Assembly (NCBI RefSeq): GCF_029215995.1
Contig: NZ_JAEMVB010000002.1
Coordinates: 1-64,000, forward strand
Direction: 5' to 3'
DNA: 64,000 bases
Source: Sulfurimonas sp. SAG-AH-194-L11
Lineage (GTDB): Bacteria > Campylobacterota > Campylobacteria > Campylobacterales > Sulfurimonadaceae
The stretch's first letter is position 1. The number at the start of each line of letters is the position of its first letter. The notes beneath the pieces were generated by a model, which did no database searches, was not told where the DNA came from, and worked only from the letters and a program-made list of their open reading frames with translations. Shown piece after piece: positions 49,454-58,767 of this stretch. The translations under genes were made by a program, and so were the position numbers.

Positions 49454-50569
49454 TTATCTTATCTTCGCTAAGTTGCATATTAACTTTTTTACTTCTTTTA
49501 ATGATGTTAGTTCTTTTATCTCTATTTTATAAATAATTTCTTTATACTTTTGTATATCTTTTGCCACTAAAATAAAACTCAATTTTTCTAATGAATTGAT
49601 TTTGTGAATTCTTTTACAAAATAAATCTTCTTGAGCAACTCGATGCTTCAATCTAGGAAACTCAATTTTAGCAAGTATAAATCCTACTATAAATACTAGA
49701 ATATAATAAATATAATGTATATCTACTATATAATCCTCTTGAGAATCTAAGAGTTTTTCCTTTACAAAGTCTGGAGAGGATAATACTGCATTCACTCGAT
49801 GAAAATCTAAAGTTACTATTTTTTTCACTTTTAAATCAAAATACTCTAATTTAAAAGAGGGAATGGTAAAATTTTTATCACTCACAAAAGCAAACTTCTG
49901 ACTCCAAACACCTTTTTCTCCATCTTGAGTTAAGTCACTCTTTACAACTGCATTTTGTGTAAAAGTTTTAACACCATCTATACTAAAATCTATTGCAGCT
50001 AGACTAGAGAAGTTCCCAACTCCCTCTATCTGTATCTCTAAATTATAAGGTTCGTATGCTTTGTGCTTAGCTATGTCTTGTTTTACCCTAAGAGTAAACT
50101 CTCCAACAAGTTGTGCGGGAGTCTCTTTAATGATAAGAGATAGCGGTAACTGTTTCATAGGAGTGGAGATAAATGCTTCTACCTTTGAATCATCATAATG
50201 CCCATTAGTTGTTGAGTCTATAGACTCCTGTGTTGTCTTTTTCATAACTACATCAAAATCAAAAGAGATAGGACCCTCTTTTTTTACATAGGCTATATAC
50301 TTATAAGTGTTCACTCGTTTTGAGTTGTTTAGTCCTTGGCTCTCTTTTAGCAGTTGTATACTAAAGTGCTCATTATCTTGCACTGGCTTAAAGTCTATAG
50401 TGTAAAGCTCACTCGCATCACTAAACTCACACACATAAGTGAGTAAAATAGCCTCATTTACATATGCTGTTTTTTTATTTGCTTTGGCACTCCATTTATA
50501 TGTAGATGCACTTAAGTCAAATACTAAGACTACTAAAAGAACAACTATACTAGTAAGGCTTTTTTTCAT
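49454..50569 (-). CDS. short BatD-like protein (copy 2 of second set)
   Basis: The 371 residues have a signal peptide (to about 22), BatD-like beta domains with FVSDKNFTIPSFKLEYFDL, one membrane segment near 290-308, and a cytoplasmic tail with LFCKRIHKINSLEKLSFIL. It is clearly a paralogue of the 365-residue protein at 51701, similar throughout including the tail. It follows lipoprotein B after 34 bases. Confidence 0.85.
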   Translation of the reverse strand: MKKSLTSIVVLLVVLVFDLSASTYKWSAKANKKTAYVNEAILLTYVCEFSDASELYTIDFKPVQDNEHFSIQLLKESQGLNNSKRVNTYKYIAYVKKEGPISFDFDVVMKKTTQESIDSTTNGHYDDSKVEAFISTPMKQLPLSLIIKETPAQLVGEFTLRVKQDIAKHKAYEPYNLEIQIEGVGNFSSLAAIDFSIDGVKTFTQNAVVKSDLTQDGEKGVWSQKFAFVSDKNFTIPSFKLEYFDLKVKKIVTLDFHRVNAVLSSPDFVKEKLLDSQEDYIVDIHYIYYILVFIVGFILAKIEFPRLKHRVAQEDLFCKRIHKINSLEKLSFILVAKDIQKYKEIIYKIEIKELTSLKEVKKLICNLAKIR

Positions 50570-50603
50570 TTAAACTATATCTTTATAAAATTCATAAATA
50601 AAC

Positions 50604-51605
50604 TTAAATATCAAGCCCTAAAACTTTAAAAATACCCTCTTTTTCTATAAGTGTGTTAAATTTAAAAGCTACATTTTGTTTAGCTATAGCAAAACTTTGT
50701 GAGGATTGACCTATGATTTGTAGGGTATTTGAACCAACGATAACACCTCTGTAATCTTTTGTTTTTATAGTTATCTCGCTACGAGCTAACCAAAAACCAT
50801 ATGCTTGTGCTTTTTCAATGTTGTTTGATACATAAATACTAAAGTCCATTGCACCTTTAGACATTTTGATCTTTAATCGTTTCTCACTAATACCTTTGGC
50901 AATAGCTGACTTAAGATTTGTAGCTAAGTCATTTGAAAATATAGAAAAACTAATGTTTTGTACTATATCTTGGTATGCTGTACTTATCCCCTGTGTTTTA
51001 CGTATATACTCATCTCCTTCAAAAGAGGGATTAAGTACATTCATAACGATAAGAGTGTTTGGAAGAGTTTGCAAATTTTTCTTTTGAGTTTTATAAAAAA
51101 ACAGTTTATCAAGAGCACTCGCATTTTTTAAAGAGTTTTGAGCACTTTTTATCAGTTTGAACTTTTGATCTAACTCATGGAGCATACTTTTAAAGAGTTT
51201 TTCCTTGTTTGACTTTATTAAAACTGCATAATGCTTAAAGCCCAGAGACTCTGCATTTAAAACTTCATAACTACTTATACGAAGTGCTTGTACTTGACTT
51301 GTAATATCACTTTTATAGACCCCATCAGAGCTATTAATTCGCCCCTCTCTAACCTCAGTCTTTGCACTATAATTTGAAGAGATAGAGAGACTCAATGTTG
51401 ATGCCATATAAGAGAGTGCTTCGGCTATTGCTTCTTTTTTATCTCTACCCTCTCCTAAGGCATACAACTCTGTTGCATTCGAAAGTGGAGGATTTGTATA
51501 CCATGAGGGAAGACTCTTCTCTTTAACTACAACTTGTGGTTTAGGAGTACCACAGCCCCCTAGTATAAATGTAATACTTACTAATACTAAAAATATATAC
51601 TTCAC
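50604..51605 (-). CDS. LPP20-type lipoprotein B
   Basis: I choose a GTG start at 51605, which yields a clean lipoprotein signal (KYIFLVLVSITFILGGC, Cys18) and is preceded by AAGG. The open frame goes on to 51656, but those 17 residues are charged and would bury the signal. The mature part has SLPSWYTNPPLSN and EALSYMASTLSLSIS, again LPP20-like, then an alpha/beta region. It lies between the two short BatD-like genes. The product has 333 residues. Confidence 0.8.
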   Translation of the reverse strand: MKYIFLVLVSITFILGGCGTPKPQVVVKEKSLPSWYTNPPLSNATELYALGEGRDKKEAIAEALSYMASTLSLSISSNYSAKTEVREGRINSSDGVYKSDITSQVQALRISSYEVLNAESLGFKHYAVLIKSNKEKLFKSMLHELDQKFKLIKSAQNSLKNASALDKLFFYKTQKKNLQTLPNTLIVMNVLNPSFEGDEYIRKTQGISTAYQDIVQNISFSIFSNDLATNLKSAIAKGISEKRLKIKMSKGAMDFSIYVSNNIEKAQAYGFWLARSEITIKTKDYRGVIVGSNTLQIIGQSSQSFAIAKQNVAFKFNTLIEKEGIFKVLGLDI

Positions 51606-51682
51606 TTCACAAGCCTTATCTATTAATCTGTTCTCATGTTTGGGAGACTTCACCAAGGTTAAAACAAGTATTTTTAGTATCG

Positions 51683-51688
51683 ATTATA
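51683..51688 (-). promoter_or_regulatory. possible internal -10 box before lipoprotein B
   Basis: TATAAT on the minus strand lies 78 bases before the GTG at 51605, in the 95-base gap after the BatD-like gene at 51701. No matching -35 is seen. Confidence 0.3.
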
Positions 51689-51700
51689 GTTAAATACTAT

Positions 51701-52798
51701 TTAACCGCATATTAAGTTTTTAACTTTTTTTAAAGACTTGAGTTCTTTTAACTCTATTTGAGAGATAAGTGCTTCATACTTTTTCGCATCTTCATTTACT
51801 AAGATAAAACTCAGTTTTTCTAAAGAACTCGCCTCATGAATACGTTTACAGAAGAGTTCTTTTTGGGTCTCTTGAGTTTTTTGTTTAGTGAACTTTATTT
51901 TTGCTAGTAAAAAACCTGCTAAAAATGTAAAGATATAATAGATATAACTCCTATCAAATGTAAATGTTTCTGGTATAGGGTCTAAAAGTTGCTCTTTTGT
52001 AAACTTAACAGGTGTTACTTGTATATCCACACCCTTAAACTCTAATGTTTTCATCTTCTTCTCTTTTAGGTCAAAGTAGTGAGTTTTCCAAGGGGGAATT
52101 GTAAAACTTTTATCACTCACAAAAGCAAACTTCTTTTTCCATGTACCTTTATAGCCATCAGCAGTTAAGAGTATCTCCTCTTTTGCATCTTCACTAAAGA
52201 CTGTAACGCCATCTATCTTATACTCAACATCTTTAAAAACTTGAAAATCCCCTAAACCACTTACACTAAACTCTAAATGATAGGGTTCATAGGCTTCTAT
52301 CTCTGTTTTATCTTTTCGCACACTAAGAGTAAAGACACCTACTTTGTTACTACTTGTCTCTAAGATATTTACTTCTATATTTTCTTGTTTATACGGATAG
52401 AGAGAAAACTCTTCGTAGTTTGCATTATCACGACCAAGCATTCCATTTTCTATGGAGTCTTTATTTGTCTTTTTCATAAGTGTATCGAGTGCTAATGTAA
52501 ACTTACCACTTTTCTTCACAAAAAGAACAAAGTCATACTCATTTATCTTTTTTCCATCTACAATTTTTTCATCTTCTCTGAGGATTTCTATTTTATAGTC
52601 TTTATTATCAACACTTGGGTTAAACTCTATCACATACAACTCAGCACTATCACTATACTTACATACATAGTGCAGGTGTATCGCTTCATTTATGTGTGCC
52701 TCTTTTTTATTAACTTCTAAACTCCACTCATACTCAGAAGCTTGCAGTAAGTATGTAAGGAGAAAAAGTAGTATAAACTTACCAAGGTTTTTGTTCAT
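51701..52798 (-). CDS. short BatD-like protein (copy 1 of second set)
   Basis: The 365-residue protein has a signal peptide (to about 20), BatD-like beta domains with FVSDKSFTIPPWKTHYFDL, one membrane segment near 287-305 and a tail with LFCKRIHEASSLEKLSFIL. It is shorter than the BatD of the first set. The start overlaps the VWA-TPR gene by 20 bases through the same KPW-stop/KNLGK sequence found in the first set. Confidence 0.86.
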   Translation of the reverse strand: MNKNLGKFILLFLLTYLLQASEYEWSLEVNKKEAHINEAIHLHYVCKYSDSAELYVIEFNPSVDNKDYKIEILREDEKIVDGKKINEYDFVLFVKKSGKFTLALDTLMKKTNKDSIENGMLGRDNANYEEFSLYPYKQENIEVNILETSSNKVGVFTLSVRKDKTEIEAYEPYHLEFSVSGLGDFQVFKDVEYKIDGVTVFSEDAKEEILLTADGYKGTWKKKFAFVSDKSFTIPPWKTHYFDLKEKKMKTLEFKGVDIQVTPVKFTKEQLLDPIPETFTFDRSYIYYIFTFLAGFLLAKIKFTKQKTQETQKELFCKRIHEASSLEKLSFILVNEDAKKYEALISQIELKELKSLKKVKNLICG

Positions 52799-54227
52799 TT
52801 ATTTTCCTTTTATTTATAAGTTCATACTGCTTAGAACTCAGTTTTGCCTTGCCTGTGTTTAGAGAGATACTTGTCTCTTGTTTACTCTTTTTTGCCTTTT
52901 CACTTGCTCCATTACTAGCAGCTGCACTCACTTTCATATTTGAACTTCCACCCTCTTTTTTTTTCTTCTGAGTGCTCTCATTTTTTTTCGCTAACTTGGA
53001 TTTTTTAGGACTTTTTTGTTGCCCCGTTGTCATCTGCTTCTCCTCAGCCACACCACGAATAAACTTCAAGTTTTCATCTGCTACTTTTGTATACTGTAGT
53101 GCTAAAGATTTTCTATAAGCGATGCGTGCTTTTGCATACTCTTTTAAACGGACTAAAGAGTTTGCACTATTATAATATACAACCGCTTTTATCTCTGCCT
53201 TGTTTGATTTAACATTTCTAAACGAAGATAAAGCTTTTTCATACTCTCCAGCTTTATAGAGGGAGACCCCCTTGTCAAAAGCTAGCCTATTTTCATTTTT
53301 TATAAAGTCCAGAATATCCGCTTCAACAGAGACCCCTAAGAACAACAATAGTACTACTATATAGCGTTTAAGAGTAGTTACACTCACTAAAAATACAATG
53401 AGAGCTAAAGTAACAAGATAGTAAAAGAGCTCTACATTTTGAACAACCGTAACATTGCTTTTATACTCACTATCTCTTTGAGAGTGCAGTGTCGAGATAA
53501 TCTCACTGAGCGAATGAGTATAAACTCCTCCACTCACTTGACTAATAATACTAATAGCACTATTTTCACGACTCACGACAATATCTTCCATCTCATCTTT
53601 AAGCAAATCTCCATTTGCTAATCTTAAGGTACCTCCACTTTGTGTTGCTATCATCAGTATGTTTACTTCTAAGTGATTTTGTTTTGCATACAAAGCTTCA
53701 TCTTCATAGTTTAACTCATCTCCCCCATCTGTAAAGATAACAACACTTACCCTTGGTGATTTTGACATCTTTCTTGCAAGAATTAAAGCGGGCATTATAC
53801 TACTCCCTTTTGTCATTATAAGTTTTTCATCAAGCATATTAAAAAGGTGTAAAAGAAGCTGTGTATCTTGTGTAAGTGGTGAGAGGATGATAGCATTTGT
53901 AGTAAAACCAAGCACTCCAAAGCGACTCTTTTGCTCTACTTTTACTAACTCTGCTAAGGTAGTTTTTGCAAACTTCAAACGCGAGGGGCTTATATCTTGT
54001 GCCTGCATAGAGTAAGAGAGGTCTATTGCTATAACTACATCATTAAGAAGCTCTTGTGTTTTAACAGGTTCTTGTTCTATGACAGGACGAGTTAAAGCCA
54101 AAACTATCAACATAAAGGTAGTGATATAGCCATACGATGTAAAACGCAGTACTCTAAAGTCTTTTTTCATAAATGCTACTAGTAAAAAGAGCAGTAGCCA
54201 AAGATACTCAGGGTTGAGTAGACTCAT
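52779..54227 (-). CDS. BatB/BatC fusion of the second set
   Basis: This 482-residue paralogue of the protein at 42226 has N-terminal membrane segments, a VWA domain with intact MIDAS DLSYS at 69-73, two membrane segments around 270-305, and TPR repeats at about 315-390. Its Lys/Ser-rich tail is shorter and it ends in INEQKPW. It overlaps the BatA-like gene by 4 bases and the BatD-like gene by 20. Confidence 0.88.
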   Translation of the reverse strand: MSLLNPEYLWLLLFLLVAFMKKDFRVLRFTSYGYITTFMLIVLALTRPVIEQEPVKTQELLNDVVIAIDLSYSMQAQDISPSRLKFAKTTLAELVKVEQKSRFGVLGFTTNAIILSPLTQDTQLLLHLFNMLDEKLIMTKGSSIMPALILARKMSKSPRVSVVIFTDGGDELNYEDEALYAKQNHLEVNILMIATQSGGTLRLANGDLLKDEMEDIVVSRENSAISIISQVSGGVYTHSLSEIISTLHSQRDSEYKSNVTVVQNVELFYYLVTLALIVFLVSVTTLKRYIVVLLLFLGVSVEADILDFIKNENRLAFDKGVSLYKAGEYEKALSSFRNVKSNKAEIKAVVYYNSANSLVRLKEYAKARIAYRKSLALQYTKVADENLKFIRGVAEEKQMTTGQQKSPKKSKLAKKNESTQKKKKEGGSSNMKVSAAASNGASEKAKKSKQETSISLNTGKAKLSSKQYELINKRKINEQKPW

Positions 54228-55138
54228 CTCTTAATCTCCCTATAGAGTAAAAAAAGTAAAAGTCCACAGGCTAAAAGTAGTAAACTTTGAAAATAGTACT
54301 CTTTTAACTTATACTCTTTTGAGCTAATCTTTGATGATTCGAGTGCATCTATAGCATTGTAGACATTTTGTAACTCTTTTGCACTCACTGCACTATAGTA
54401 TACACCCCCGCTCTCTTTAGCAATTTTTTCCATTAAACTCGAGTCCGCTTCACCTATAGCGATAGTATAAATCTTTATAGCTGCATCTTTTGCAAGTGAC
54501 AGAGCGGCTTTTGGTGATATAGAGCCACTATTATGCTCTCCGTCACTTAGTAGTATCATAACCTTACTTTTTGCATGTGAGTGTTTAAATGCTCTTACAC
54601 CCATAGCAATGCCCTCTCCTATAGCTGTGTTTTGACCAGCCATTCCCTCATTTAGATAAGAGAGCATGTCAACGACTATCTCTTTCTCATATGTAATAGG
54701 TGAGGCAATAAATGCAAAGTCTCCATACAAAACTATCCCTACATTATCACTCTCTCTATTTTTTATAAACTTTTGTGCAACTATTTTAGTCAAAGCAAAT
54801 CGAGATAATCTTTTACCATTACTAAACTCATCTTCAACATCAAAACCCGAAGCATTCATAGAGCCACTAGCATCTATAACTAAGACTATATCTTTTCCAT
54901 TACGATTGAGAGGATTTGACTTATCAACGATGATAGGTGAAGCGAGTGCTATACACAGAAGTATAAAGATGAGAATTTTTACAATCCACTCTATCTTCAT
55001 AAAGTTGCGTTTAACAGGTAAAAACTGTAAGTGCACGAAGTATCGTTGCTGTAGGTACTCTCGACATCGGTATAAGCACCAGATGATAGGTATAAGCAAA
55101 AGAATAAGATATGGATATTCAAAACTATAGTAATTCAT
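54224..55138 (-). CDS. BatA-type VWA membrane protein (second set)
   Basis: The 304-residue protein has N-terminal membrane segments (about 8-22 and 51-71), a VWA domain with MIDAS residues DASGS at 89-93, and a C-terminal membrane segment (about 283-299). It is a paralogue of the BatA at 44097. It is the first gene of the whole 14-kb minus-strand cluster. No MoxR or DUF58 gene accompanies this second set, so it may share those of the first. Confidence 0.9.
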   Translation of the reverse strand: MNYYSFEYPYLILLLIPIIWCLYRCREYLQQRYFVHLQFLPVKRNFMKIEWIVKILIFILLCIALASPIIVDKSNPLNRNGKDIVLVIDASGSMNASGFDVEDEFSNGKRLSRFALTKIVAQKFIKNRESDNVGIVLYGDFAFIASPITYEKEIVVDMLSYLNEGMAGQNTAIGEGIAMGVRAFKHSHAKSKVMILLSDGEHNSGSISPKAALSLAKDAAIKIYTIAIGEADSSLMEKIAKESGGVYYSAVSAKELQNVYNAIDALESSKISSKEYKLKEYYFQSLLLLACGLLLFLLYREIKR

Positions 55139-55222
55139 TAAGTATATTTTATCAAAATTAATGCTTATTTATGTAAATATAGTAGCTCGTTTTACAAATA
55201 TCATAATTTCATTCTATTTTCC

Positions 55223-55251
55223 TTGACATACTTTATCTATTTGTCTATAAT
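55223..55251 (+). promoter_or_regulatory. tRNA-Lys/Glu promoter
   Basis: A consensus sigma-70 promoter: TTGACA at 55223-55228, a 17-base spacer, and TATAAT at 55246-55251. It lies 28 bases before tRNA-Lys and is the best promoter in the window. Confidence 0.88.
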
Positions 55252-55279
55252 TTCGACCTCTTAACATTAAGAGCAATAA

Positions 55280-55355
55280 GTCTTGTTAGCTCAGCTGGTA
55301 GAGCACGTCACTTTTAATGATGTGGCCGATGGTTCGAATCCATCACAGGACACCA
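55280..55355 (+). tRNA. tRNA-Lys (UUU)
   Basis: The 76-base gene folds into a normal cloverleaf with anticodon loop CUUUUAA, giving anticodon UUU. The T-arm contains GGTTCGAATCC and the CCA end is encoded. MnmA at 2284 should thiolate its U34. Confidence 0.96.
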
Positions 55356-55451
55356 TTTTTTTTATTTGCACTTCAGTTTAAAGTTCACTTACTATATGTA
55401 AGCTTCACTTGAAACTTCAGCACAACTAAATTAAAAACCAACTACAAGAGT

Positions 55452-55526
55452 GGCCCCGTCGTCTAGCGGTTAGGATCCATGGTTTTCATCCATGTTACAG
55501 GAGTTCAATTCTCCTCGGGGTCACCA
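55452..55526 (+). tRNA. tRNA-Glu (UUC)
   Basis: The 75-base gene has acceptor stem GGCCCCG/CGGGGTC, anticodon loop with UUC, the T-arm GAGTTCAATTCTC and encoded CCA. It lies 96 bases after tRNA-Lys and is probably in the same transcript. It serves translation and is also the substrate for tetrapyrrole synthesis. Confidence 0.96.
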
Positions 55527-55642
55527 CTCTTTTACACACTTCAACAAATATCATAATCACAAATAGATTATATTTTATCTACAACTATTCCTAGTTTTAC
55601 AATTTTTTTAATAAAGTCTTGAGAAAAATAATATCGGAGAAA

Positions 55643-55714
55643 ATGCAGAAGTTCTCTAAAGGACAATTGCTTGCCCTTTTAAGCTATATAATAAGCTTTA
55701 TGCTACAGATGTAA
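55643..55714 (+). CDS. possible 23-residue hydrophobic peptide
   Basis: A short ORF downstream of the two tRNAs encodes a lysine-containing start (MQKFSKG) followed by a hydrophobic stretch (LLALLSYIISFMLQM). GGAG lies 3 bases before the ATG. It overlaps the 3' end of the opposite-strand gene at 55698. Length and hydrophobicity would fit a small membrane peptide, but chance is the simpler explanation. Confidence 0.2.
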   Translation: MQKFSKGQLLALLSYIISFMLQM

Positions 55715-56126
55715 CATAAGTGAGTGCAAAAGCAAATACAGCAGCTCCTATATAACCTGCACCATACATAAATGATGAAATCAATTTAATCATAGGTTGG
55801 TATGTCCATTTCACTAGTAAAATTATCCATGATCCAACTAATGATGGCATAAAGACATATGCCATTACTTGAGACATTCCAAAATTATTTGGTAAAAATA
55901 CTGTCTGTGCAATGATTAAATCAAAAAAGAAAAGTGCACCAACATATGCTAACATATATTTTACAGTGCTAAACTGCCCAATGCATTCTGAGAGTTTAAG
56001 TTCCTCTGTAAAAAGACCTTTCATATCTGAGAAGTTAGCATTTGTTAATGACTTCTCCTCGCAAATAAAAAATATAACTAGTCCAAACACTAATGCTGAT
56101 GCTAGTGTAATAAGTAAGATACCCAT
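55698..56126 (-). CDS. unknown four-helix membrane protein
   Basis: I do not recognise the family. The 142 residues form about four hydrophobic segments (2-21, 56-78, 86-107, 119-140) with a 30-residue acidic loop after the first. The gene stands alone between the tRNAs and tonB on the minus strand, about 120 bases from tonB. Confidence 0.7.
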   Translation of the reverse strand: MGILLITLASALVFGLVIFFICEEKSLTNANFSDMKGLFTEELKLSECIGQFSTVKYMLAYVGALFFFDLIIAQTVFLPNNFGMSQVMAYVFMPSLVGSWIILLVKWTYQPMIKLISSFMYGAGYIGAAVFAFALTYVTSVA

Positions 56127-56248
56127 AGTAAATCCTTGAGATGTAAATTTTAAATCAAGAATATTGTATCATAAAAACTTATAAAGTAATCCTTTTTAAT
56201 AATAACTTTTATTTATACTTAAAGTATATTTCAGCTTCAACTATCTTC

Positions 56249-56986
56249 TTAATTAAGTCTGTATGAGATTGGTAGATTAAAAGTGATACTCTGTTTTGGT
56301 TTTGGAAGTTTACTATCTATGTTTTTTATCGTCTGGATAGCTCCACGACTCAGAACATCACTCTGTGAAGAGAGAACTTCTATGTTTGAGACCTTTGCAT
56401 CTGCAGAAAGGCTAAAACGTACTATAACTTCTCCTTGTATACCTCTTTTTCTTGCTCGGCGTGGATAGTATAAGTTCTCTTGTAGTAGTGCTATTATTTT
56501 AGCTATGTTTTCATCTATATACTCTTTTTGAGGTGCTACTTTTGCTTTAACAAGCTTTACATTCTCAACTTTTTTTACAGGTTCAGGTAATACTTTTTCA
56601 GCCCTACTTCGTTTTTTTACTTCTACTTCCTCGCTTTTTTTTACCTTTACTTCTTCTTCTACTTTTTCTTTTTCTTTAATGATACTTTTTTTTTCATCTT
56701 TATTTACTACAAGGACTTCATCTTTTACAGCAACTTTATCTACTACAGGGACTCTCTTCTTATATCTTTTTATCTCTTTTTTCTTTTGAAAGACTTTTGT
56801 TACTCGGGAGGTTTGCACCACTTTAACTTCTTCAGGTACATTACAAAGTTTTATACATAAAAGAGGAGCTTTTTCTTGCTCTGTCACACCTACACTAAAC
56901 TGCTTATATGAAAAAAAGAGCCCTATCAAAAGAGCAATATGAATAATTATGGAAAATATAAAAGAGTTAGAGTATCTTATCATCAT
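56249..56986 (-). CDS. tonB: TonB-type energy transducer
   Basis: TonB links the inner-membrane ExbB/ExbD motor to outer-membrane receptors. One N-terminal membrane segment (about 8-25) is followed by a Lys/Glu/Val-rich linker in place of the usual Pro-rich one, and by a C-terminal TonB domain with YYPRRARKRGIQGEVIVRF. The 245 residues are normal. ExbB and ExbD are not adjacent, so its receptors cannot be guessed. Confidence 0.88.
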   Translation of the reverse strand: MMIRYSNSFIFSIIIHIALLIGLFFSYKQFSVGVTEQEKAPLLCIKLCNVPEEVKVVQTSRVTKVFQKKKEIKRYKKRVPVVDKVAVKDEVLVVNKDEKKSIIKEKEKVEEEVKVKKSEEVEVKKRSRAEKVLPEPVKKVENVKLVKAKVAPQKEYIDENIAKIIALLQENLYYPRRARKRGIQGEVIVRFSLSADAKVSNIEVLSSQSDVLSRGAIQTIKNIDSKLPKPKQSITFNLPISYRLN

Positions 56987-57041
56987 GAAACAGTATCAAA
57001 ATAAGTGTTACAAAAGTGTTAAGAGATAAAGAGGGAGAAAC

Positions 57042-57066
57042 TTGTGCATGCAAGAAGCATACACAA
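57042..57066 (-). terminator. terminator after glnB
   Basis: On the minus strand a 10-base-pair stem (TTGTGTATGC with GCATGCACAA, one G-U pair) and a 5-base loop lie 17 bases after the glnB stop. A T/C-rich tract (GTTTCTCCCTCTTTATCTC) follows. This is a moderate intrinsic terminator. Confidence 0.65.
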
Positions 57067-57082
57067 ATGTAGAGGAGTAAAT

Positions 57083-57430
<348 letters not shown>

Positions 57431-57465
57431 TTAAATATAATTTAAAATTTTACACTTAACTCTGA

Positions 57466-58767
57466 TTAAGAGTTAATGTATCTCTCACCATGTATTGATT
57501 CGTCAAGACCGATAGTCTCACTCTCTTCATCAACACGTGAACCACCAGTTAATGCAGTAGCGATATAGTAAACAACAACTGTACCAATTAATGTAAATAG
57601 ACCTACAATTACTACTGATTCAACTTGAACCATAAATTGACCCATTCTATCTCCAGACTCTTTAAGTGGTCCGTCCCATAGTAAGTCGTTATCTTTTACA
57701 GCTAAGAGTGCAGTTGCAAGAGCACCAAATAGACCAGCTAAAAAGTGAATACCAAAAGCATCTAAAGAGTCATCATAACCAAGTTTCTTCTTAAGTACAG
57801 TAACACCCCAAAATGCAAACAGTGAACCAACAACACCAAGAATAAATGCACCAGTAACATCAACGAAACCAGCAGCAGGAGTAATAGCAACAAGACCTGC
57901 AACAGCACCTGAAGCAAGACCTAAAAGAGTTGGTTTTTTGTAAATTACCCACTCAGCAAGCATCCATGTAATAGCAGCCATTGCAGTTGCAATAGTTGTA
58001 GTTAAGAAAGCTAAACCAGCGATTCCATTTGCACCAAATGCAGAACCACCATTAAATCCATACCAACCAAACCATAGGATAGCAGCACCTAAAGCAGTAA
58101 GCATAACATTTGCAGGTTTCATCGCAATCTTAGGGTAACCAGCACGTTTACCAACTAAGTAAGCTAGAACTAAACCAGCTAAACCACCATTCATATGAAC
58201 AACTGTACCACCAGCAAAATCTAGGGCACCTATATCAAATAAGTATCCACCACCCCATACTAAGTGAACGATTGGAGAGTAGACAAGTAGTACCCATAAA
58301 GCGACAAATACTAACCAAGTTGAAAACTTAATACGCTCAATAACTGAACCAGATGCAATAGCAACAGTAATAGCAGCAAATGTACCTTGGAATACAACAA
58401 ATACGAAATCAGGGAATGCACCCATTGAACTTAAATCAGTCCATTTGATATTACTTAGCATTATATTGCCAAATCCACCAATAACTTTATTCATTGCACC
58501 ATCAGCAGTACCAAAGGCAATTGAATATCCTGCGATGATCCAAACAAGAAAACCTACTACAAATGCTCCAAAAACCATAGCATATGTATTTAATACATTT
58601 TTACTTCGTGTCATTCCACCATAAAATAGTGCAAGACCTGCTGGTGTCATAAGTAATACTAATGCAGTAGACATCATCATCCATGCAGTATCCCCCGTAT
58701 CTAGTGTGTCTCCAGCAAATGCCAAAGATGGTAAAGCAAGCGCTAATGCTACAAGCCATTTCTTCAT
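57466..58767 (-). CDS. amtB: ammonium transporter
   Basis: AmtB/Amt is a trimeric ammonium channel of the inner membrane. A cleavable signal peptide (to about residue 18) precedes eleven membrane segments. Family motifs DTAWMMMSTALVLLMTPAG, GGTVVHMNGG (first pore His) and IHFLAGLFG (second pore His) are present. The 433 residues are normal. It shares a 218-base divergent region with gyrA, in which I see no sigma-54 site. Confidence 0.96.
   Translation of the reverse strand: MKKWLVALALALPSLAFAGDTLDTGDTAWMMMSTALVLLMTPAGLALFYGGMTRSKNVLNTYAMVFGAFVVGFLVWIIAGYSIAFGTADGAMNKVIGGFGNIMLSNIKWTDLSSMGAFPDFVFVVFQGTFAAITVAIASGSVIERIKFSTWLVFVALWVLLVYSPIVHLVWGGGYLFDIGALDFAGGTVVHMNGGLAGLVLAYLVGKRAGYPKIAMKPANVMLTALGAAILWFGWYGFNGGSAFGANGIAGLAFLTTTIATAMAAITWMLAEWVIYKKPTLLGLASGAVAGLVAITPAAGFVDVTGAFILGVVGSLFAFWGVTVLKKKLGYDDSLDAFGIHFLAGLFGALATALLAVKDNDLLWDGPLKESGDRMGQFMVQVESVVIVGLFTLIGTVVVYYIATALTGGSRVDEESETIGLDESIHGERYINS

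Noticed and set aside
51650-51660. Third copy of the ACCTTGGT sequence before lipoprotein B as a remnant of a BatB/C end
   Set aside because: Only 8-9 bases match and no trace of the flanking BatB/C or BatD sequence is present; chance is sufficient.
55664-55680. Imperfect stem AAAGGACA/TGCCCTTT as a terminator for the tRNAs
   Set aside because: It has a mismatch in the middle, only three to four T's after it and lies about 130 bases beyond tRNA-Glu.
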